From positions 1,054,001 through 1,118,000 of the forward strand of contig NC_083395.1 in NCBI RefSeq assembly GCF_030864355.1: 64,000 nucleotides of DNA. Direction: 5' to 3'. Both the position numbers and the translations under genes were made by a program. The notes below the pieces were generated by a model. The model saw only the letters and a list, made by a program, of their open reading frames with translations, was not told where the DNA came from and ran no database searches. Below, piece after piece: positions 25,201 to 36,835 of this stretch. Numbering within the stretch: the first letter of the stretch is position 1; every line of letters starts with the position of its first letter. The stretch is from Cutaneotrichosporon cavernicola. Taxonomy: Eukaryota > Basidiomycota > Tremellomycetes > Trichosporonales > Trichosporonaceae.

Positions 25201-27391
25201 CGGAAGCATCATGGTCTTTGAGACGGAGATGGAGGGCATGGCACCGGACCTTGATAGCCAGTGTCGGAGGGGCGTCGACGAAGCTTTCGCCGACGTCGAT
25301 CTCGTAGATCTCAATGTGCTTCTCTACCGAGCCGACGGCGAAGAGCGCGACGCCACCGGCGGCGACGGCGTGTACGACATCCCCAACTACGGTCCCCTCG
25401 TCTACTGCGGGTTTGAGGGTTGGATGGCGCCGCTGCGCCAGATTATCACATACAACGATCTTGGGCATCCACTCTGCGAACATCTCCGCCAGGGGACATG
25501 GGCGCTTGACTACGTCCACATCCGACTCGCCAAGCAGAACGACACGCTTCCTCGCCTCGCCAAGCCGGCCGCTTGGCTCGAGGAGCGCTGGGAAATCATC
25601 AAGAATACCGTCCCGGCATTCATGCGGCCCAAGTACTTCGCGCTCGTTATCTACGAGGCCTACAAGGCGGCGTGCGGAGCTGTACTTGAGCAGCAGTCTG
25701 AGTTTATCACTTCCGGTCACGGACTCACGAAGAGCCTCGCGCTCTGCTCTGTGCAGATGTACGGACTGGTCAAGTCGGCCAGCATCAGCCCCTACAAGCC
25801 GGTTCCCAGTCTCGCAGCTGGTCTTCCGCACTTCACGGCCGGCTGGGGTCGCTGCTGGGGTCGCGACGTTTTCATTGCGTTACGCGGCCTCTTTCTCACC
25901 ACGGGCATGTTTGAGGCTGCGCGCGACCACATCCTCGCGTTCAGCACGACGCTCAAGCACGGCCTCATTCCCAACCTCCTCGACTCGACGCGCAACCCGC
26001 GCTACAACTCACGGGACTCGCCTTGTGAGTCAACGTATCGGGCCGTAGCTAACAGACAGGGTGGATGATCCAGAACATCCAGGACTACACCAAGATGGCA
26101 CCGGACGGCCTCTCGATTCTCAAGGAGTCGGTGAAGCGCCGCTTCCCGGCTGACGACACATGGGTTGCATGGGACGATCCGAGGGCGTTCTCGTGGAGCA
26201 GCACCATTGCCGAGATCATCCAGGAGATCCTGCAGCGTCACGCGGAGGGCATTGAGTTCCGCGAGCACAACGTGAGTTTGAGTTCATTGGGAGGCCAACT
26301 GACACTAGGCCGGGCCAAACCTCGACTGGGACATGAGCGACGAAGGCTTCAACCAGAAGATCTGGACCGACTGGGAGACCGGCTTCATCTACGGCGGCAA
26401 CCGCTACAACTGTGGCACGTGGATGGACAAGATGGGCTCCTCGGCAAAAGCGGGCAACAAGGGTCTGCCTGCGACCCCTCGTGACGGATCGCCCATCGAG
26501 ATCACGGGTCTCCTCAAGTCGACACTCTCCTGGCTCGATGGACTGAGCCGCCAGAACCAGTTCCCCTTCAAGGGAGTTGAGGCAACTGGTCAGTTCATGG
26601 TCGTTGTGCTTTAGCTGACATGACAGTCAATGGTCAGAAGCGCCTCGTCACCTACAAGGAGTGGGCGGACCTCATCCAGGTGTCGTTCGAGAAGTACTAC
26701 TGGGTGCCGCTCGACCCTGCTGAGGACAAGGACTTTGTCATCAACCCGTCGCTCGTGAACCGTCGCGGCATGTACAAGGACGTGTACGGCACACCCAAGG
26801 ACCGCGAATTCAGTGACTACCAGCTGCGCTGTAACTTTACGTTGCCGATGGTAGTTGCGCCCGAGCTGTTCACGCCCACGCGCCAACTCGCGGCGCTCCG
26901 TCTGGCTGACCGCACGATCCGCGGGCCGCTCGGCATGAAGACCCTCGACCCGAGCGACATGCAGTACCGGCCCGACTATGACAACCAAAACGACAGCTCG
27001 GACCCGAGCGTGGCCAAGGGCTGGAACTACCACCAGGGCCCAGAGTGGGGTTTCCCACTTGGCTGGTTCTTGTGCGCGTGGCTCAAGCTGAGATTTGGCC
27101 ACGACGATCTCAAGGCGAAGGACGGGTTCCGCAGCAAGGAAGAGAACCTGCACCACGTCTCGAGCGTGTTGGTCAAGCTGCATGAACACATTGAGAAGGA
27201 CCCCTGGCGCGGACTCCCGGAGCTGTGCAACCACGGTGGGTATGCCCCTAGTACGCGAGCTGACAACAGATGGGACATTCTGTCGCGACTCGTGCACCAC
27301 ACAGGCGTGGTCGGCGAGTACTATCCTCGACGTGCTCGAGATGCTGCACATGATTGAGAAGGGCGAGTCGATCCGCTCGGTGGTGGTATAG
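22271..27391 (+). CDS. GDB1: Glycogen debranching enzyme (4-alpha-glucanotransferase / amylo-1,6-glucosidase)
   Basis: Bifunctional enzyme that moves maltotriosyl stubs and then hydrolyses the alpha-1,6 branch glucose of glycogen. Exons 22271-22501, 22551-22723, 22760-23899, 23935-24420, 24457-26024, 26060-26271, 26309-26588, 26627-27235 and 27270-27391 give about 1606 residues, close to the family length. The N-terminal GH13-like half has [22 protein letters not shown] (nucleophile Asp) and [12 protein letters not shown] (acid/base Glu). The C-terminal glucosidase half has [14 protein letters not shown] and [15 protein letters not shown]. All phases close across eight short introns (33-49 nt). 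The first ~45 residues are basic and Pro-rich without family similarity. The gene converges with FRS2. Confidence 0.95.
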
Positions 27392-27499
27392 CTTGCGAAT
27401 GTTGGAGGCAGGGGCCATACTAGTGCAAGCGGCAGACGGAAGGTCGTAAAAATGTATAGAACGCATCTGATATGCAGAGGTAGTCTAGACTTGTCTACT

Positions 27500-29290
27500 C
27501 TAGTCGTCGCCCTTGTCAAGGCGCACGGCGGCGGCCGACTTGACGCCGAGCAGGTCGGTCTTGTGACCGACAAGGGTGCGGATGTCCGAGATCTTGTACT
27601 TGATCATGGTGGGACGCTCGAGCGACATGCCCCAGCCGAGCACGCGCACACCCTTGGGCAGACCCATGGGCTCGAGCATCTCTGGGCGGAAGACGCCGGA
27701 CTGGAGTCAGCTTTGTAGAATGTGGGATTAGCTCACGTTGGCAATCTCGATCCACTTGCCCAGGCCCTCGTGCCACGAGAATACCTCCATCGACGGCTCG
27801 GTGTAGGGGTTGTAAGCGGGCTTGAAGCGCAGCTTGTGGTTGCCTGTCTTGGCAAAGAACTCCTTCATGAAGCCGATGAGATGGCCCAGCGTAATGTCGT
27901 AGTCGGCGACAACACCCTCGACCTGGTGGAACTCGGCAAGGTGGGTCGCGTCGGTCGCCTCGTTACGGAACACGCGGTCGATACTGAAGAGCTTGGCGGG
28001 CTTGAAGCCGCCAGGCTGGTTGGCGAGGCGATACAACATGTCGGTGGACACGGCGGTCGTGTGCGTACGCAGAAGGAGGCGCTCGCTATCAGCGCGTAAG
28101 AAAGGTGCGCGGTACCCGATCGAGCCGTATCCGCCAACCTCGTGCGTCTTCCTCACGCGCTCATAGTACGCCTCGTCGGGGATGAACGCCTTGGCGGGGT
28201 CTGGTGGTCAGTCCGCCCATCCTTCTCGTGGGCCACTCACCCTTGACGTAGAAAGTGTCCTGCAGCTCGCGTGCAGGGTGTTGTTGCGGCACAAACATGG
28301 CGTCAAAGTTCCAGAACGCGCTCTCAACAAAGTGGTTGGTGGGCATCTCGGTGAAGCCGAGGTCGAAGAAGATCTGCCGGAACTCCTCGCGCACCTTGAG
28401 CAGAGGGTGCAGTGCGCCGCCCTCGGTCGCCTGTCCCTGCGCGGCAAAGTTGTATGGCTTGAACTCGGCCTCCTTCCACTTGCCGCTCGACACCATGTCA
28501 GTCGACAGATCCGTCTCGAGCGTCTTGACCTCAGTCGCAAACTTGGGTCCCTTGGACGCGCTAAAATGGAGCTGTTTCCGCGCACCCACAAGCTTGCGCT
28601 TTATCAGCTCCTTGAGCACCTTGTCGCCGCCCGCCTGTCCGCCCGTGGTCTGCACCTCGCGCAGCTGCTCAGCCGTCTCGTCCACTGGCGCGGCGGCGGC
28701 GCGCACAAAGCCCGCACCGTCCTTGGCAATCCACTTGTTCTTGAACGCGCGGCCCTGGCCGACCTTGACAGTGTCGTCACCGAGGAGTTTCTGATGTCAG
28801 CTTGTCACTGAAATCGGGCCGTGTTCAAAGCCGGGTCCTGTTGGCAGACACGCTCGGACCATGTACGCTGACGCCGACCACCCTCTGTTCTACACTCACC
28901 TTGAGCTCTGGCACGGTGACCGGTGCACCGGCTCCGGCAGCGGGACACGCCTGCCACACGCGGAACTCGTGCGAGCCGCTCGCCGCAATCTGTGCTCCTT
29001 CTTCGGTGAGCCCGTACACATTGGTCGTGATCTGCTTGTAGTCGACCATCTGGTATTAGCCGGACCATCCTCATCCCACATGTTATGCAGGGACTAGGCA
29101 TGCACAGCCCACCCACCTCCTTGCTCAGCAGCGAGTCTAGCGCCGACTTGACGACAGCCTGCGCCTCCTGGCTGCCCAGCAGCGTTCCGGCTGCCGAGAT
29201 CGTCCGCGAATCGGTAAGTGTACCTGCCGGGGACGCATCGAGCGCCGTAAGAATGGCCGTCTGGACCTCGTCAACGGTGGGTAGCGCCAT
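27500..29290 (-). CDS. FRS2: Phenylalanyl-tRNA synthetase alpha subunit, cytosolic
   Basis: Catalytic subunit of the alpha2beta2 enzyme that charges tRNA-Phe. Minus-strand exons 29290-29117, 29049-28900, 28790-28241, 28200-27737 and 27700-27500 give 512 residues. The N-terminus (about 1-170) holds the winged-helix DNA/tRNA-binding segments of the eukaryotic type. The catalytic core shows [14 protein letters not shown], motif 2 [16 protein letters not shown] and motif 3 [14 protein letters not shown]. The tail [17 protein letters not shown] is typical of FARSA/FRS2. The start MALPTVDEV (29290) is chosen because upstream in-frame residues are not synthetase-like and an in-frame leader is common here. 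It diverges from the HIRIP3-like gene with about 307 bases between start codons. Confidence 0.95.
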
Positions 29291-29597
29291 TTTGGTTTGT
29301 GCGATGTCAGACTCGTAGCTCGTCGCTTGTCGACTTGGACTTTCAGGCCAGACAGCAATAGCCACATGGCGATGGACGGAGTCGATCACGCGCGCCTACC
29401 TGTGCCTGAAGAGACATGGTTTCAGGTCCGGGAGCCTATCGATACTAATAACTTGAGTGTATTATAAATTTGTAATCCATTTCATGTTACAAGTTTGACC
29501 ACGTTTCTCTCTGCGCGTTGTTTGGTTCCTTGATTCCTTGAGCCTACCTCACGACCTTCTCTCAACAACTTCAGCCCCTTGTCGTCACCCACATAAC

Positions 29598-30983
29598 ATG
29601 AACGCAGCCCAGCTCGCCAAGATGCCCCAGGCTGCACGAGCTGCCGTTCGCGCAGCGGATAAGAGTGGTGCGCTCGACCGCGGCGAGTTCACCATGGCTG
29701 TCGCGCGTGCCGACGTCATTAAGCGTCTCGGCTTGACTGCCAAGGCTGGAGACGACAGCTCCGTCAAGAAGGAGATCAAGGCGGCCGTGAGCGACGCGCT
29801 AGTAGGCTCCCAGCCTCTCCGCATCAGCTGACGTCAGGCTGCTCTAGAGAACGAGGAGGACGAGGGCGAGGAGGCTGAACCTTCCCCCGCAAAGGAAGAA
29901 GAGGAAGAAGAAGAGGAAGAGGACGACGAGGTAGAGGAGGTAGAGGGCGGCGAGGCCCAGGCCGAGAAGCAGGAGCCAGCACCGAGGAATAAGGCCGCAC
30001 CCAGGCGCAGCAAACCCAAGCCCAAGTCCAAGGCCGCCGAGTCCGAGTCCGAGTCCGAGTCTGAAGATGACGACGGGGACGACTTCGAACCTTCCTCCGA
30101 CGAGGGCCCGCCGCGGAAGAAGGTCCGGTCAAGCACCAAGGCAACGTCCCGAGTTGCCTTCAGTGCACACTCTCAATCGTCCACTCCGCTGAAAGGAAAG
30201 GACAAACCGCCCGCCAAGAGTGTGGAGAAGATCGAGGACTCAGATGAGGAGAATCCACTGGCCGAGCGCAAGGGCACAGAGGTGAATGCGGTAAGGTTCG
30301 CAAGTAGGCTGACAGCAGCCTGCGTCGCCGGCTCGCTCCGAGTCATCTATGTCAAGCGTGTATGACGAGCCGCCGAAGAAGCGTGGGAGGGGTGCAAGCG
30401 CCGAGAAGCCCAAGAAATCCAAGAAGGTCAAGAAGGATCCGAACGAGGGGGTGGGTACTTGGCACCCAGGGATTACGCTCATAGAAAGCTCTCGCCAGAC
30501 GAAGCGCGTGTGGCTGACTTGAAGCGCATCGTCGTCGCCTGTGGTGTGCGCAAGCAGTGGTGAGTCCAGTAGCTCTTGGGTTTCGGAAGCTGACCTCCAG
30601 GACCAAAGAGTTCGCCGACTGTCCCACTGTGAGCTCGGTCCCAGCCAGACGACGGAATTGCAACTGACCGCAGCCCACATCCCAGATCGACCACTTAAGG
30701 GATCTCCTCCGCTCGCTCGGCATGAAGGGCAACCCTACCACAGGCAAGGCCAAGTCGCTCAAAGAACGTCGCGAACTGGCACAGGAGCTCAGTGAGTCAC
30801 TCCCCTACAGATTATCGTCACTCCCCTACCAGGCTAATCGCAGACGACGTGCAAGAGTTTGAGTCCAAGCGCGGGGCCGGGGCCGAGCGGCCCGGACGCG
30901 GACGTGCCGAACCGGACAGGAAAGTGTCGTCGTCTGGCGCGATGGCGGCGGTGATGGACTTCCTCGACGACGATGACGACTAA
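29598..30983 (+). CDS. HIRIP3-like histone chaperone
   Basis: Human HIRIP3 is a HIRA-interacting H2A/H2B chaperone. Exons 29598-29801, 29838-30290, about 30316-30454, 30499-30559, 30601-30628, 30674-30791 and 30844-30983 give about 380 residues. N-terminus: helical DEK_C-like domain (about 1-68, with MAVARADVIKRLGL). Middle: very acidic, poly-Glu and Ser-Glu runs with basic patches. C-terminus: LKRIVVACGVRKQW, then LRDLLRSLGMKGNP and GKAKSLKERREL, the HIRIP3 signature. Exon 5 is 28 nt. The third intron uses a weak GTACTT donor (30455), the only choice I found that restores frame, so this junction is tentative. Exon 3 has tandem acceptors (30315/30318). Confidence 0.8.
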
Positions 30984-31392
30984 TTCGTGACTGGCTCTGT
31001 AGTCATGCATGTAGGCTATAGGCGAGGGAAGGTTTGGAAGAGACGCGTCTACCATTTGGGTGGTGTGCCTGGCGGAAAGGGGAATGTGGGAGTCCTGACG
31101 CCAGAAAACCCGTGCGGCTGTGGATTGCATTCGTCGGCTCAAGAGGATCTGAGTGCTGACCACTTACAACTGACCAACACGCGCCACTAGCCTCATCCCT
31201 AAAGAGGGATCTTAGACATGCTTGCCATACCAAAGAGCATTTGCACCACTCGAGGTGGGCATGTGAAGCTGGCGCCAGGGCAATTCAGCGCCACCCATTC
31301 ACTCTTGCACCTTTTGTCTCGCTCCAATTCTGGCGCTCGGCCACAACCATGAGCGCCAGCATGGACAACTTCTCGCCACCACACTCATTCCA

Positions 31393-33083
31393 ATGAGCTC
31401 AACACGCCATGCGCTGCGTGGCGCGCTACTGTGCGTCGCCCTCCTCGTGCTGCTCATGGTGATACCCCGCTATCCACAACCCGTGCGCGAGCGGCCCAGC
31501 ATCGACAGACTGTTCCGTCCCGGGCGTTCCCAAGAACCATTCGTCGACGTCGAAAGTGTACCATGGACGACATATGATGGTGGTGAGTAAAGCTGCCAAG
31601 GTCTCTTGACACCGCGACGATGGGAGCTGGCTGCCTGCGCCGATGGTTCGCGGCGCGACAGGTACCCCATCCTGACGACCGCTGGAGCACGTCTGACGGC
31701 AGGTATCGAGGGCTATACCGTCTGGTCTAATCTCTACCTCTCAGGCGGTACGCTCGTCGCGTTCAGCAAAACGAAGGAGGCAGCGGACAGCCTTCCCAAC
31801 GCCCGTGGCATCCTAACAGACTTTGACGGTGTCGAAAGATTGCCCGCTGGTCCTGACTTGTGGGCGACGATCGCGGGAGCGGATCTCGCACATGACCGGT
31901 TTGGCGAGGGTGCCGTGCGCCTGCCAGGCGTAACGTATCTGTTCAACGACCCGCCTGGCGAAAGTGAGTTCTATATGGGTGATCACTCCTCCATGGCCGC
32001 CGCCAGAAGGAACAGAACGGGTGGCCCCACAGGGAGGACAGAGAGCAAACAGGGCTCACACCAGGCAACTTGGTCGCGAGCCACTACCACTTCATTGTCG
32101 ACCTGCTTGTGCCAGCGGCTCGGGCTGTCGCTTCCACACGCACCGCAGCTGGCTTGCCGTTGGCGGGCCCAGTGCGAGTAATCTTCCCACGGTGCGGCGC
32201 CGACCCGTCCTGGCGCGATGAGCGCGGCATGAGTACGCCCACTTTCTGCTGAACAAGCTAATGATAGACTCGTGGCTCCTCCGCACCATGTTCCCTAATA
32301 TTGTGGTCGAGGACAAGCTGACGTGGGACGACTGGGCGCGGGGGGACGTGTCGTATGTGTTTGAGCAGGTGGTTATTGTGGATCGCTGTGAGTCAAGACG
32401 GATTGGAGAGCGGAGAGGAAGCAGGACTGACCCCAGCGGCTGCCCACTCCGCTTCAGGCGACGTCGCCCGCTGGGGCCGCATGAACGCCAACGTACCACA
32501 CATGGATGCCCCTCGCGGCTTCTGGGACCCATTTAGTACGGCCATAGCCACCGCCGTTGGTGACCTGCTGCGTGTTGGTCGTTTCAATCTTCCCGTCGTG
32601 GTCTATTTCGACCGCAGCGCCGAACCGCTCATCAACCCGTCGTCAAATGACGCCCTCATCACCGGGCTCAGGGAGCTCACAGGCCGTTCAGAAGTCCACA
32701 TCGCTCGCATTCAGGGAATGACGCGCCGGCAAAAAGTCGCACTTGTCTCGCGCGCCAACATTGTCGTCGGGCTCAACGCGGAGGACATGCTACAGATCAT
32801 GTTCATGCAGGCCGGGAAGGGCAACGCGGTCGTAGAGCTGTTTGAGACGGACGGCTTTTCGTTCGACTACGCATTGCTTGCGCACATGCTCGGCCTCAAG
32901 CACATCGCAATACAGGGCAGCCGCGAGCTCACGCCCCAAATGTGGGACGAGCACCCCAACGGCAAGCGAGGACCGCAGCACGAGGACGTGATTGACATTG
33001 ATGCGAGCGCGGTGCTGCATGCCGTCGTGAGACTACTGGACGAGCTGGAAGGCCAGGCGGGGCGTAAGCTGCTCCTCGGATAG
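31393..33083 (+). CDS. Type II membrane glycosyltransferase, GT61-like
   Basis: GT61 (DUF563) enzymes include fungal and plant Golgi transferases such as xylosyltransferases; the donor and acceptor here are unknown. Exons 31393-31582, 31703-31963, 32065-32232, 32268-32387 and 32437-33083 give about 461 residues. A single N-terminal signal anchor (ALLCVALLVLLMVIP) gives type II topology. Then come the GT61-like order GYTVWSNLYLSGGTLVAF, NLVASHYHFIVDLLVPA, LLRTMFPNIVV and the C-terminal block RANIVVGLNAEDMLQIMFMQ, where family members have a similar ANxVVGxHGxGLT stretch. The usual HG residues are replaced by NAED, so activity is open. Intron 1 (120 nt) was chosen by family alignment in memory and is the least sure junction. 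Confidence 0.72.
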
Positions 33084-33702
33084 TTTCATTTCTGTATATT
33101 AGTTTGGGTAGTTTTATGTGAGAGTTGGGCTCGTGTCAGGCAGGAGTGGGGCCAGGGAGATTCCGCGGCCGCAAGCGTGGCGTCGTGATCTTTCGCGCTC
33201 CGGTCCGGTTTGGACGGAGGACGTTGAAACCGGACGCAAGTGCGAGCCAGACTGGTCAGCGTCGTGGAGTGAACTGGAAGGACGATGCTCCATGGACGAG
33301 TCGGTTGGATCAATGAGAATGGTTTGCTCGAGCATGGAGTTATCTTTCTCAGCCGCCAATTGTACACGGATCGCAAGTCACCTTGTGCCAGTCGTCAAGT
33401 CACCTCGTGCCCGTCGTCAAGGCGATCGCATATTGACATGAGCACAAGAGCAGGTACCCTTGCCTGTTCTCTCCACCGGTTCTTGCGGCTGACCCAGAAT
33501 GTGCGGACCACATGTATTTCGAGACGACTCGAGGCAACACGTCTTCTAACTGTGGCCTAACTCTGCAGCCTTAGTACCCAAAACTACCTCCATCATGCGC
33601 CACATCCTCGTCAACTTCCGCGATAGTAGAATACATCATCCACTCCCAGCTCCCAGATCTAGACGCGCGCACGCACGCACGCACGCCATGCAGACGAGTC
33701 GC
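33084..33702. other. Convergent 3' intergenic stretch
   Basis: Between the stops of the GT61-like gene (+) and RPL42 (-). No gene seen. A short direct repeat (GTCAAGTCACCTCGTGCC-like) occurs around 33374-33420 and a GCAC/ACGC run at 33666-33688 near the RPL42 3' end. Confidence 0.5.
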
Positions 33703-34574
33703 TTAGAAGGAGATGGCGGCGCCACGCTGCTTCTTGTCACCGCCAAGCTCGAAGTGCTTGCAACGCTTGAGCGAGACCTGGTGCTTGGTCTTGCAAGTGG
33801 TGCACTCGAGGCGGAGGACGACCTTCTTGGTCTGGTTGTCAGCGGACTCTGGGGGGCCTGCTCACGGTCTTGGCCTTCTTGTGGAAGACGGGCTTGGTCT
33901 GACCACCGTAACCGCTCTGCTTCCGGTCGTAACGACGCTTGCCCTGGGCGGCGAGCGAGTCCTTGCCCTTCTTGTACTGGGTGACCTTGTGGGGGGTGTG
34001 CTTCTTGCAGGTCTTGCCCTTGCAGAAGGTGCGGCGGGTCCTGAGGGTTAGCTAACGCTCGATAGCGGCGGGGACACGAGGCAGTAGGAGTTGACAGGCG
34101 GTAGATGGAGACGTCGACCGGAGGAGATTAGGAGACCGAGAACTCTGGCCTTCTGTGCGCAAGACGGACTACCATCTAGCGCAGAGACACAAGTGCACGT
34201 CACGTAGACCGCACCGCAGCTCGATGTGAGCTCGCGCATCATCTCTCGCTGCCCGCGGGGACGACTTGTGCTGCCCACTCGGTTCTCGGTCCCAGTTCTC
34301 CTCCGTCCGCAAATCCTTCTCCAGCGACACGCCGCCTTCCTTCCCGTCCATCTCGACTCGTCCTCCATATCGCGAGCCTCGTGCGTAAAACGTACTTGGG
34401 AATGTTGACCCTGTAGCGTCAGCACATGTTCACAATCTCACACGGGACGGCGTTCCAGTCTTCAAACGGCCGTCCCTAGCCTCTCCAACACCGACAGCGC
34501 GCATCTCGAATCGGTGCAGACATCGGTGTCCGTTGCGTGCGCGCTGTCGGCGTTGCAGCTGGCGATACGCACAT
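33703..34574 (-). CDS. RPL42: 60S ribosomal protein eL42
   Basis: Small basic zinc-binding protein near the E site of the large subunit. Coding exons: 34574-34573 (only the A and T of the start codon), 34410-34396, 34040-33866 and 33831-33703, giving 106 residues, the exact family length. Signatures: [61 protein letters not shown]. The start codon is split AT|G by a 162-nt intron with a good GTGCGT donor directly after CCACCAT. Intron 2 is 355 nt, among the longest in the window. Residue 56 is Pro, the form linked to cycloheximide sensitivity in fungi (established for this family). Diverges from RPS18. Confidence 0.93.
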
Positions 34575-34887
34575 GGTGGGCGGGTGAAGGTCTTTTGTTG
34601 AGGGATGAAGAGGTGGTCGTGTCGCCGCCGAACTGAACGTAGCGAGGACTGGCTGCGGACCCAGAATCACCCAACTCTGTAATTCATTCTGATTGGTTAA
34701 ATTCTATTGGATCTTGACCGAACGAAACTTTCGGCGATTAGAGCTTGCCCCGATCCTCACAAATTCTACCTTTAATCCAGAGCTATATTCCACGTGGAGT
34801 CATCACGTGACGACTAACACCCGCGCTGGGCTGGGCGTTTGAGGTGAGCAGCGTGTTCGACTTCATCCATCAAAAACGACGCCCAAC
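34575..34887. promoter_or_regulatory. Bidirectional ribosomal-protein promoter (RPL42 / RPS18)
   Basis: Only 313 bases separate the two start codons. Visible elements: two CACGTG E-boxes at 34791-34796 and 34804-34809 (13-bp offset), and two inverted CCAAT words (ATTGG at 34692-34696 and 34706-34710). CACGTG is the site of Cbf1/bHLH-type factors in fungi. Joint control of two ribosomal protein genes is inference. Confidence 0.65.
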
Positions 34888-35974
34888 ATGTCGACCTTCG
34901 GTGAGTGCGTGCGTGCAGACGGCGCTGACAGCAGCTCCCCCTGAGGCCCACCAGCAGTTCCAGGTTAGTCGCGCGCGCGTTGTCGCGATCGAGGCGGATG
35001 GAGGAGATGTAGGGGGATTGAAGATTTGGAGCCAGTGTGCTGGGGACAATACTTGGCCCCAGAGCCTTGATCCTCCTGCGTTGATCGTGTGGTGTACCGC
35101 GAGACGCAGTGCACATGACTCTGCACGACGGAATGCGCGAGTCACGGATGGCAGTGGAGAGGGATGGGTTGCGGAGAAGGATTTGCGCATGCGGACAATG
35201 AGGGGAGACGGAAGACACTCGCATCCAGAACAGCGCTGACATCCAGCACATCCTTCGTCTCCTTAACACCAACGTTAAGGTAAGTCGCCAGTCGGCGCGT
35301 GCAGTGGAGTGGGACTTGGGACATCTGGGAGAGCGCTAGCTTGTTTGGTGGTGGCAATTGTCATCACGTCAATCGTGGTACTCTTCCACTGAAGAGACTG
35401 GCGAGTACAAGGAAACCACGGCAACACAGTTCTGCGCTGTCAAGCGTGTACGCCGGTGCTCGCCGACCTCTCGGATGCCCAGTCGCACGCACTTGCTCAC
35501 CGACCACACTCCATTTAAACAGTGCTGACAACCAGGGTGGTGGCAAGGTCATGTTCGCCCTTACCGAGATCAAGGGTGTTGGTCGTCGTTACTCGAACCT
35601 TGTCATCAAGAAGTGCGTTGTGTCATACTCTGTTGTTACTAACCTCCAGGGCCGACGTTGACCTCAACAAGCGTGCCGGCGAGCTGAACTCGGACGAGCT
35701 TGAGCGCATTGTCACCATCATGCAGAACCCCGCCCAGTTCAAGATCCCCGCCTGGTTCCTTAACCGTCAGCGTGACCTCGTCGACGGCAAGAACTCGCAC
35801 ATCCTCTCCAACCAGATCGACCAGAAGCTCCGTGACGACCTTGAGCGCCTCAAGAAGATCCGCTCGCACCGTGGTCTCCGTCACCACTGGGGTCTCCGTG
35901 TCCGCGGCCAGCACACCAAGACCACCGGTCGTCGTGTTGGTGCCCGCACCATCGCCACCAAGGGCAAGAAGTAA
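34888..35974 (+). CDS. RPS18: 40S ribosomal protein uS13
   Basis: Head protein of the small subunit that contacts tRNA and the central protuberance. Exons 34888-34900, 34935-34963, 35247-35279, 35536-35612 and 35650-35974 give about 158 residues. Family segments: [59 protein letters not shown] and the basic tail [15 protein letters not shown]. Exons 1-3 are only 13, 29 and 33 nt. Introns 2 and 3 (283 and 256 nt) are far longer than the genome norm. Exon 2 has tandem acceptors (AG at 34931 and 34934), which add or drop one residue. Confidence 0.95.
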
Positions 35975-36835
35975 TTTTGTTCGTGGTAGCTGGACGGTAG
36001 GCTGGCAGGGCCGGCGCGAGGACGGGCGCAGGGCCTTTGTGTCATACATTTGGATGCACGCATTCTCCCACGGGAGCGGATCGACGATGTGTTGGTGCGC
36101 CGCTGGTGAAACACCGATGAGAGGCATGAGAGGTTTTACATGAGATGAGATTGTGACTGGGATGACCGTCAGCAACCTTGGTTGAGGGATATGCTTTACT
36201 GTACGAGCCGGTAACGTATGTAGGTCGTTGCCGCTGTTTACAGTCCAGCCACGCGGTCCTGTCTTCCCACTCATCACATAAGCATCTGCATCCTACTGGT
36301 GTGGATGTTGTGTCGCGTGAGGATTCAGTCGTCAGTAACGTTGCATATTGTGAGGGTTTCTTCCGTCGGCCTTGCGCATGCTGATCAGCTGATGGCAACG
36401 CTTCCACACATCGAGCTGTGTACTGTGTACTGGTACTGGTACTGGTGTACTTGGTAGGCGATGGGACCATCTCTCGTAACTGCGTAAACCGGACCATGTC
36501 GACGGAGTTGAGCCAACAATTCTAATAACGGACACCTTGCCATGCTCAATCTATAACTGTGCATACAGGATTCATCGCAGGCCAGGTACATCTTGTTGGT
36601 CATCCATTGTAGGGACGAGGGTTTCCGACGGAAGTGAAACTCCCACCCAGCGGCTGTGTGACGCGCCTGGTGATGCGTCATCCGTCATGTCACTTCCGGC
36701 CTGGCCTGAATTAGCGACCCGCGACCGATGTGTGTAACCCTATAACCCCACGATACTCACCTTGATGCCACGACTATATTAGCTTAGCTCTACCCACCTC
36801 CCCGTCTCATCATTACTGACCCCTCATCCACACAA
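35975..36835. other. Intergenic stretch upstream of the GST gene
   Basis: RPS18 3' end, then the GST promoter. No gene recognised. A short GTACTG tandem (GTACTGGTACTGGTACTGGTG-like, about 36420-36446) is present. Confidence 0.5.

Noticed and set aside
34041..34395. Box C/D snoRNA in RPL42 intron 2
   Set aside because: A C-box-like word is present but no D box (CTGA) at a suitable distance.
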